From the NCBI GenBank assembly GCA_001839685.1, contig MLAK01001426.1, positions 105,993 to 138,497 on the forward strand: DNA of 32,505 nt, in the 5' to 3' direction. Origin of the DNA: Tritrichomonas foetus. Its lineage: Eukaryota > Parabasalia > Tritrichomonadida > Tritrichomonadidae. The position numbers were made by a program, and so were the translations under genes. The notes under the pieces are model-generated. The model ran no database searches and had not been told where the DNA came from. It saw nothing but the letters and a program-made list of their open reading frames with translations. Below, one piece after another: positions 27,067 through 32,505 of this stretch. Each line of letters opens with the position of its first letter. The first letter of the stretch is position 1.

Positions 27067-28275
27067 ATGTCAACAAACCAAGCCCAAACAGCAGGCGTTC
27101 TTCGCGAACATATGATCTTTCAAAAAACTCACACAACTAATTTACGAGATGTTAAGACACTCAATATGTGGGGATTCGACTTAATAAACGTCGATATTTT
27201 ATCGCGCCTCGAAAATGTCGAAACATTGTCACTTTCTTTAAACAAAATTAGCAGCTTGGCTCCATTTTCCAATTTATCAAGATTACAACATCTCTACATG
27301 CGCCAAAATTGTATTTCATCTCTCGATGAAATTAATTATTTAGTTAATCATCCAAATTTAACATCGCTGATGCTGAATGAAAATCCAATTGCTTCATTAC
27401 CAAATTATCGAACATATATTGCCAGTAAACTTCCGCGCTTAACCAAGCTTGATGATATTGAAATTAAAACCAGCGAAAGAATTGCTTTACCATCAAATAA
27501 TGAACATCAGTCATCTTCAAGTGCATACAATAACTCACAAAATCATTCAAATAATCCAATTAAACAAAACTCAACAAATTATCAAACACAACAAGATTAT
27601 CAGACACAAAAAAATTATCAAACACAAAAAAACTATCAGACACAACAAGATTATCAGACACAAAAAAACTATCAGACACAACAAGATTATCAAACACAAA
27701 AAAACTATCAGACACAACAAGATTATCAAACACAAAAAAACTATCAGACACAACAAGATTATCAAACACAAAAAAATTACCAAACACAACAAGATTATCA
27801 GACACAAAAAAACTATCAAACGCAACAAGATTATCAAACACAAAAAAACTATCAGCCGCATCAGAATCCAACAAGTGACCCAAGAAGGAATTATAGACCA
27901 TCTCAAAATGCACAAAGGCAGTCAATGATTGTTACTTCTAGTCCGAGCAGTGATATTGATTTCTCTCCACGCAGTAAGGAAGCCATTGATATGCGGAGAC
28001 GCGCAAACGAATTCTTTTCATCCGCAAAAGAAGATTCTTCATCAGGATATAATACAATGAATTTTAATAGTCCATCTAATAGTCCCTCTCCACAAATGAA
28101 GAGACCACCAACAAATGTGAATCGCTACCAAAATAACCATTCACAGGCCCCACCTAAAAAGAACGATAAAAATGATGCAAACATGCTCTCTGCAGTTTTG
28201 ACACTGCTGCCAGAGTTGTCTGATGATTCACTTCAAATTGTTCTTGAAGCAATTCAAAAGCAAAGATCTTGTTAA
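27067..28275 (+). CDS. CFAP410 (C21orf2)-like LRR ciliary protein
   Basis: The protein has 402 residues. After a short N-terminal helix, residues 29-112 form SDS22-like leucine-rich repeats (LNMWGFDLINVDILSRL, LSLSLNKISSLAPFSNL, LYMRQNCISSLDEINYL, LMLNENPIASL), closed by a cap LPRLTKLDD (122-130). The LNxWG start and the Y-R...LPRL-KLD cap are hallmarks of CFAP410, which works at basal bodies and cilia with NEK1-type kinases. Residues 172-261 are fifteen copies of a YQTQ(Q/K)(D/N) hexapeptide. A Ser/Asn/Pro-rich linker follows, and the last 30 residues form a helix (MLSAVLTLLPELSDDSLQI) resembling the family's C-terminal oligomerisation helix. The hexapeptide array is an unusual insertion between the two conserved ends. 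The stop codon overlaps TAAA, a trichomonad polyadenylation signal. Confidence 0.85.
   Translation: MSTNQAQTAGVLREHMIFQKTHTTNLRDVKTLNMWGFDLINVDILSRLENVETLSLSLNKISSLAPFSNLSRLQHLYMRQNCISSLDEINYLVNHPNLTSLMLNENPIASLPNYRTYIASKLPRLTKLDDIEIKTSERIALPSNNEHQSSSSAYNNSQNHSNNPIKQNSTNYQTQQDYQTQKNYQTQKNYQTQQDYQTQKNYQTQQDYQTQKNYQTQQDYQTQKNYQTQQDYQTQKNYQTQQDYQTQKNYQTQQDYQTQKNYQPHQNPTSDPRRNYRPSQNAQRQSMIVTSSPSSDIDFSPRSKEAIDMRRRANEFFSSAKEDSSSGYNTMNFNSPSNSPSPQMKRPPTNVNRYQNNHSQAPPKKNDKNDANMLSAVLTLLPELSDDSLQIVLEAIQKQRSC
27580..27849 (+). repeat. 18-bp coding tandem repeat, 15 units
   Basis: Units encode YQTQQD or YQTQKN, mostly alternating, so the higher-order period is 36 bp. The array is exactly in frame (270 bp, 90 residues), and a decayed sixteenth unit reads YQPHQN. 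Third-position changes (CAA/CAG, ACA/ACG) are scattered among units. Long ORFs in the other frames here are produced by the repeat. Confidence 0.95.
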
Positions 28276-28294
28276 ATATTATTATAAAACTCTT

Positions 28295-28325
<31 letters not shown>

Positions 28326-29077
28326 TTATATACTGAATATGGTTAGAATAAAACACCTGTCATTTCTGGATTATCAAACGAACAGTGGAAAGGTTTATGA
28401 TCTCCAAATAATCAACTACATAGTGATTTATCCTTATTCATCCCATTTATTCAAGAAAAATATGTAAAGCAATGTGTAGTTTCATATCACCATTGAATTT
28501 GTATCTTTGTAATTTCAACCATCAACTGAGCATGATGATTTTTGATCATTTATTTAATTTAAATTGCAAACTATTCAACTATTAATTAATGAAGCTTGCG
28601 TATAATTCACGAAAAAAAAAGATTCGCAGAGTTTCTGTTTTATCGATCTTTTTTTTATTTTTTTTGAATAATCATTCAATTTATACAGTATATTGAATTT
28701 TTCAAGGCTCCAAACAAAGATTGAATTAATTATTTTATCTCATTTTTCAATTAAGCTAACGTTTCTATCAATTGTGATTTATGTTTCGAACATTATTTCA
28801 TCTAATGAGCGTTGTCAATAAACAATGATGATTTATTCGGTATTCCATGCTATATATAATGATGATTGATAAGTACTACAAATCTCAACATTTCCTGGTA
28901 TTAAAAAAAGTCACATTTTTGATCAGTGTTTTGATATTAAAAAGTACACAACCTGGAAATACGTTTATTTTCATTAAATAAACTGAACTTTTTCGAATCT
29001 TGGAAACAACTTCCCGACTCTCTGATGCTTAATTTACAGCAACAAATTTTTGCTGAATAGATATCAACCAATAAAAA
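28276..29077. other. Intergenic region with a 25-T tract
   Basis: A T homopolymer at 28293-28317 lies just after the CFAP410-like stop codon. The remainder is AT-rich without a supported gene. Confidence 0.5.
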
Positions 29078-29406
29078 ATGCCAAAATTCGCTTGGTTACA
29101 ATTATCGAAATTACACATTATTTCTAAAATCTCAAGGCAGATGAAAGATTTTGCCCTTTCCACTAGATCAAAGAGTTACTCAACTATTTCTCTATATTAT
29201 CCCTACTATGTGGACAATTTTATCGAATTTATCTTGCAATACACTAATTTTATTGAATTTTAATTTTCCGAAAGATTGATGCTTAGATTTTTTTTCAAAC
29301 TTTGCCAACATACACAATTTCGTCAGAATGTATTAGCATCGATTTATAAAGCATTTTCGTCTTTTGGTTGTCGAGAATTACGTTCTCAAAAAAAATTCGA
29401 TATTTG
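29078..29406 (+). pseudogene. Coding relics in two frames
   Basis: ATG at 29078 opens 61 codons with protein-like composition (ISKISRQMKDFALSTRSKSY, YYVDNFIEFILQYT). From about 29295 to 29406 a different frame gives QFRQNVLASIYKAFSSFGCR. The first piece resembles the BTB-like N-terminal part of the large trichomonad ankyrin/BTB families, but the similarity is only an impression. A decayed gene is the likeliest reading. Confidence 0.3.
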
Positions 29407-29779
29407 ATTAAAGTCTAATGAACAAATTGTATTCAACTCACATAAAATCATGAACATTCTTATTAATAAAGAAGGAAATTGAATTTAATTCTGAAATTAT
29501 TTGTGAATCTTATTTTTTGGGCATAATTTTTTTTTCTTTCTTAAAATCCTTTTGAAGGAGCTTATCCATGCTAATACTCTCAAAAATCAAGGATATGTCG
29601 CATATGTGTGGGAAAAAAGTAGATTTTCATTTTCAATAGAATAGACGATTATAATGTATTCAAAACCAAAAGTATTTCTAAAAAAATTGCTTTTTTAATT
29701 AAATCGAAGAATATCTCAAAAATAAAAAGACAAAATCTCTTAATATTTTGGATATATTATTTTTTAATTATGCTAATTN
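29407..29779. other. Intergenic region
   Basis: AT-rich, no gene seen. It ends with an ambiguous base at the left edge of the long inverted repeat. Confidence 0.5.
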
Positions 29780-30208
29780 ATTATTTAATTGTAATCCTAT
29801 TAATAATATATAAATATTATAATTTAAAAATCAAGATACAGAGAAAACCAAATCCAAAAAAAAATTGTGAGAAAAAAATAAACCCCACAGAAATTTCTGA
29901 GAATTATTGAGATAAAAAGTGATTTTATAGCATTAATATCTTGATTATTTCTTATCATAAATCGTGCTTTTTATTATCATATGACCCTCCATCGAAAATT
30001 ATAATGTTTTCCAAAATACAAAAATGAAGTATAAAAAAAATATTAATAATTTTGATATAAATAAAAAAAATTTAGGCATCAATGAGAAGATTACGAATGT
30101 TTTGCCATCTAAATGGCGAGTCATCAGAAAATTCACTTGGCATCGAGTCTGGAAAAAAACATATTGGATTCCATTTTTCTTGATTTGGTCTTTCAATCGT
30201 TGTATCTG
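29780..30208 (+). repeat. Left arm of the long inverted repeat
   Basis: Inverse copy of 30797-31226. The match ends sharply at GTTGTATCTG on the inner side. On the minus strand it carries the shared coding fragment ending at 30072. Confidence 0.92.
30072..30208 (-). pseudogene. Gene fragment in the left arm
   Basis: The minus-strand frame ending in a TAA at 30072-30074 reads TIERPNQEKWNPICFFPDSM and continues to NIRNLLIDA. It is the same as in the right arm. An in-frame stop lies immediately upstream, so this is a 45-residue C-terminal fragment only. Confidence 0.4.
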
Positions 30209-30796
30209 GTTAAGCAGATGTATACAAACCAAATAGTCTTAACGTACGAAATCACTAAAATGATCCTTATCATCAGTATTACTTAATACCATCAGTCAAA
30301 AATCAAAACCCAAATAGCTAAAAGAATGACGAAAATTTCCCTTATCGCAAACTTCGCAAATGGCCGAATTCAAAAATATTTCGAAAATGATTCTGAAGAA
30401 GCTATTGTTTCAGTTTTCGGGTGAACAGCTTTCAGTCAATTGTTAAATCTATTTTTTATAGTTATGAGCCATATTTATTCATAGTTTTGAAATTTTGCAA
30501 CAATTAAACCGAAAAAAGAGCGATTTTGGAGAAAGCCTAAAAAAAAATTGTGAGAAGCTTTTTTTCCAAGAATCACAAAGATTATAATACTGCTTCCCAT
30601 AATTCTATTTACACTTCTTCTATCGATTTTTAATTAAAAATCGCGAAAATTTTGATAGTTTTAACTCAGTGATGTTGAATTAATTCAATTTCCATTTGAC
30701 AAATATGAATGTATTGAAATCTTTTCTGTCATAAAATTTTAGTATATGAAGAAAATAGACTGGCAGTCCTCAACAGCACATTCTCAAGCAGGGATA
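30209..30796. other. Unique centre of the inverted-repeat element
   Basis: Contains a small ORF with an ATG (30326-30424; 32 codons, ending NDSEEAIVSVFG) and the 5' part of the fragment described at 30665-30933. No transposase is seen. Confidence 0.5.
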
Positions 30797-30933
30797 CAGA
30801 TACAACGATTGAAAGACCAAATCAAGAAAAATGGAATCCAATATGTTTTTTTCCAGACTCGATGCCAAGTGAATTTTCTGATGACTCGCCATTTAGATGG
30901 CAAAACATTCGTAATCTTCTCATTGATGCCTAA
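30665..30933 (+). pseudogene. Broken C-terminal gene fragment entering the right arm
   Basis: Frame 30665-30742 (LSDVELIQFPFDKYECIEIF) runs into a TAG. The coding-like signal then continues in another frame, 30718-30933 (LVYEENRLAVLNSTFSSRDT, then TIERPNQEKWNPICFFPDSM, SPFRWQNIRNLLIDA, stop). One frameshift near 30735 would join them. The aromatic, Pro-rich, low-Lys composition is more protein-like than the overlapping Phe/Leu-rich frame at 30746-31006. No family recognised. Confidence 0.4.
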
Positions 30934-31226
30934 ATTTTTTTTATTTATATCAAAATTATTAATATTTTTTTTATACTTCATTTTTGTATTTTGGAAAACA
31001 TTATAATTTTCGATGGAGGGTCATATGATAATAAAAAGCACGATTTATGATAAGAAATAATCAAGATATTAATGCTATAAAATCACTTTTTATCTCAATA
31101 ATTCTCAGAAATTTCTGTGGGGTTTATTTTTTTCTCACAATTTTTTTTTTGGATTTGGTTTTCTCTGTATCTTGATTTTTAAATTATAATATTTATATAT
31201 TATTAATAGGATTACAATTAAATAAT
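30797..31226 (-). repeat. Right arm of the long inverted repeat
   Basis: Inverse copy of 29780-30208, one base longer in a T-run. The outer boundary lies at AATAAT before 31227; ambiguous bases follow at about 31238, 31250 and 31256. Confidence 0.92.
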
Positions 31227-31520
31227 TTTTAGATGACNATAATATCAANAATTATNCATTTAGATCTCTCAATAGTCTTCTACATCTAGAGCTAGTTAGT
31301 TTGTATACATCTGTTCCAACAGAAATATTTCAAAGCTAATTGAAAATGAATAAGAATATTTCCAAATTCTAATTGGTAGAATACAAAATCGTGATAAAAT
31401 AGTTGAACTTTATAGTTTACATATACTTATAGATAAATTCAAACATATGGAGTAAATCAATCTCCCATCAAAAATATTGAAGAATTTAATTCATTATTTT
31501 TGTAGATTGATTTTCCATTA
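31227..31520. other. Intergenic region
   Basis: AT-rich with three ambiguous bases. No gene seen. Confidence 0.5.
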
Positions 31521-32012
31521 TCAAAAAAAGACAGGAAGAGGTTCTGTATTAGGCATATCAGCAGGTTCATTGATAACTGTGTCTTTAGCAAATGTTTGAT
31601 GAATGTTTTGTGGTATAACTCCTGATTTCACAATTTTCGCAGTCACTTTCCTGAATAGCCGTGGTTTAATTTCGAGTCTCACCATTTCTAAATCGCGTAA
31701 TTTGGATACTTCCTTACAAAATAGTGGAGTGTATTTCTGTTCAAGAGCTTCCTGGCATCCTTTATCTGAAATTAATTCCAAAAATTTACCGATGGGCATA
31801 ATTGAGTCGGCATGTGGTACAACAATGATTGTATCTTTTTCATTCATGTTGTAAAAGTTGAACGGCTTCGATTCATGAAGAAAGCATCCATTAAAATAAA
31901 AATATACTTCGGGATCATCAACGATGTTTCGAAGATTCGATATTTTAGCATTTGCTATAACTTCTATTTGAGCAAGGTAATGCCCTGGATATAAAAGCCG
32001 CAATGATAACAT
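31521..32012 (-). CDS. Small protein with possible ubiquitin-like domain
   Basis: The frame is open from about 32117, but its first ATG is 32012, giving 163 residues. That start coincides with the beginning of a beta-grasp-like pattern: LSLRLLYPGHYLAQIEV (strands 1-2), AKISNLRNIV (helix), VYFYFNGCFLHE (strands 3-4), then NMNEKDTIIVVP (last strand), together about residues 1-66. The C-terminal half (FLELISDKGCQEALEQKYTP and on) is charged and helical, and the last 20 residues are Pro/Asn/Thr-rich. No C-terminal Gly-Gly is present, so it is not a ubiquitin-type modifier; a UBL adaptor is possible. The assignment rests on strand pattern only. The 35 codons upstream of the ATG are open but protein-like only in part and may be leader or relic. 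Confidence 0.5.
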   Translation of the reverse strand: MLSLRLLYPGHYLAQIEVIANAKISNLRNIVDDPEVYFYFNGCFLHESKPFNFYNMNEKDTIIVVPHADSIMPIGKFLELISDKGCQEALEQKYTPLFCKEVSKLRDLEMVRLEIKPRLFRKVTAKIVKSGVIPQNIHQTFAKDTVINEPADMPNTEPLPVFF

Positions 32013-32377
32013 GAATTGATTAACGATGAGCGAATCGAAAAAAGAATAATGAGGTGAGGATTTCAAACTGCATTGAAAATATTGCCATAAATAAGGAAAT
32101 ATATTCAAATAATCCAAGATTGATAGTTTCTAAGAAAGATTCCAAAATCCAACCACTTTCATCGATTTATTCAAGAATTGAAATTATCGATTTTAAATGA
32201 CGATTACGGAATCAAAAAGTTAAATTTTCAATTTTTCTGAAAATTTGTGATAAAAACCTATGAAGCCGTTTTATTAATTTACCAATATATTTCTTATTAA
32301 GAAATTAAACAAATATTTGCTGGATAGTTTATATTTTAAAAAAAATCGTAAAATTATTCTTTCCATTATTCTACTAT
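32013..32377. other. Intergenic region
   Basis: AT-rich, with partly open minus-strand frames but no ATG-led gene that I can support. Confidence 0.4.
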
Positions 32378-32503
32378 TTATCGTATTTTCATTGAGATAT
32401 AAATATAATGTAGTATTCCAATGAACAATTCAAAAGAGTACGTCTCAAAAATTTTATCACAGTCATTCCAATATTTAAGGATAAACTCCGGTGAAGTGAT
32501 GTG
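32378..32503 (-). CDS. C-terminal fragment of a gene crossing the window edge
   Basis: On the minus strand the frame from the window edge reads HITSPEFILKYWNDCDKIFE and runs 41 codons to a TAA at 32378. It is open to the edge, so the 5' part would lie outside. Its first codons are the second copy of the 27-bp repeat shared with 1841-1867 in the same reading frame, which supports real coding sequence. It may be a live gene's 3' end or another relic. Family unknown. Confidence 0.4.
   Translation of the reverse strand, partial: HITSPEFILKYWNDCDKIFETYSFELFIGILHYIYISMKIR
32475..32501 (-). repeat. 27-bp dispersed inverted repeat, copy 2
   Basis: Exact complement of 1841-1867. Here too the block encodes ITSPEFIL. 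Confidence 0.8.
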
Positions 32504-32505
32504 AA

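Larger units (their letters stand above)
29780..31226. mobile_element. Foldback-like element with 430-bp inverted arms
   Basis: Arms at 29780-30208 and 30797-31226 are inverted copies that appear identical apart from one base in a homopolymer (9 versus 10). They flank a 588-bp unique centre. Ambiguous bases sit directly outside both arms. No clear target-site duplication or transposase is present. It could be a non-autonomous foldback element, a local inverted duplication, or an assembly artefact. Confidence 0.6.

Noticed and set aside
27580..27849. CRISPR-like regularly spaced repeat
   Set aside because: Units are directly adjacent coding hexapeptides with no unique spacers, in a eukaryotic gene.
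27449..27928. Alternative long ORFs on both strands over the CFAP410-like gene
   Set aside because: All three are produced by the 18-bp periodic repeat reading open in other frames. The LRR-containing frame is the only one with a domain on both sides of the array.
30746..31006. 86-codon ORF with an ATG in the right inverted-repeat arm
   Set aside because: Its second half is a Phe/Leu/Ile run from T-rich DNA. The overlapping frame ending at 30933 has a far more protein-like composition.
1..32505. tRNA, rRNA or other structured RNA genes
   Set aside because: I looked for tRNA-like A/B box and cloverleaf patterns and for conserved rRNA segments by eye and found none; a covariance-model scan would be needed to exclude them.

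Overview
The window looks like nuclear DNA of a parabasalid protist, most likely a Tritrichomonas-type trichomonad. The reasons are the very AT-rich intergenic DNA, genes that appear intronless, very short 5' leaders with an initiator-like TCAYW motif just before several start codons, short R2R3-Myb proteins of the trichomonad type, and many decayed gene relics. The species call is an inference; no rRNA or other diagnostic marker is present.

Layout. Positions 1-2400 hold only coding-like debris. A Myb protein (2410-3177, +) is followed by an unrecognised type I membrane protein (3985-4767, -) and a seven-TM GOST/lung-7TM-like protein (4995-6209, -). Next come a SAS-4/CPAP-like centriolar protein with a C-terminal G-box (7042-8448, +) and an equilibrative nucleoside transporter (8704-9900, -). 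Two tandem paralogous single-pass surface or secretory-pathway proteins follow (11387-12175 and 12765-13577, +), then a second Myb protein (14826-15740, +).

A complete 6747-bp hAT-type DNA transposon occupies 15828-22574. It has perfect 20-bp terminal inverted repeats, an 8-bp target duplication TTTTATAT, a hAT transposase (18173-20686, +), and a second, oppositely oriented all-helical protein of unknown function (21030-22199, -). It also carries palindromic subterminal sequence at the left end and a G/C-run hairpin at the right end. It inserted about 80 bp downstream of the second Myb stop codon. Most of the ambiguous bases in the window, and its only large gap, lie inside this element, as expected for a multicopy repeat.

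Downstream are a PNGase-fold protein that appears to have lost its catalytic Cys and His (22906-24189, +), a VPS9-domain Rab GEF candidate (24468-26291, -), and a CFAP410/C21orf2 orthologue with a 15-copy YQTQxx hexapeptide array (27067-28275, +). After a relic-rich stretch comes a 1.45-kb structure with two nearly identical 430-bp inverted arms (29780-31226), then a ubiquitin-like-domain candidate (31521-32012, -). At the right edge is a coding fragment that shares a 27-bp exact match, inverted, with debris near position 1850.

The window reads as a normal host gene neighbourhood: transcription, centriole/cilium biogenesis, membrane traffic, ER quality control and transport. One large DNA transposon and one foldback-like repeat interrupt it. 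Nothing suggests an operon or a defence island.
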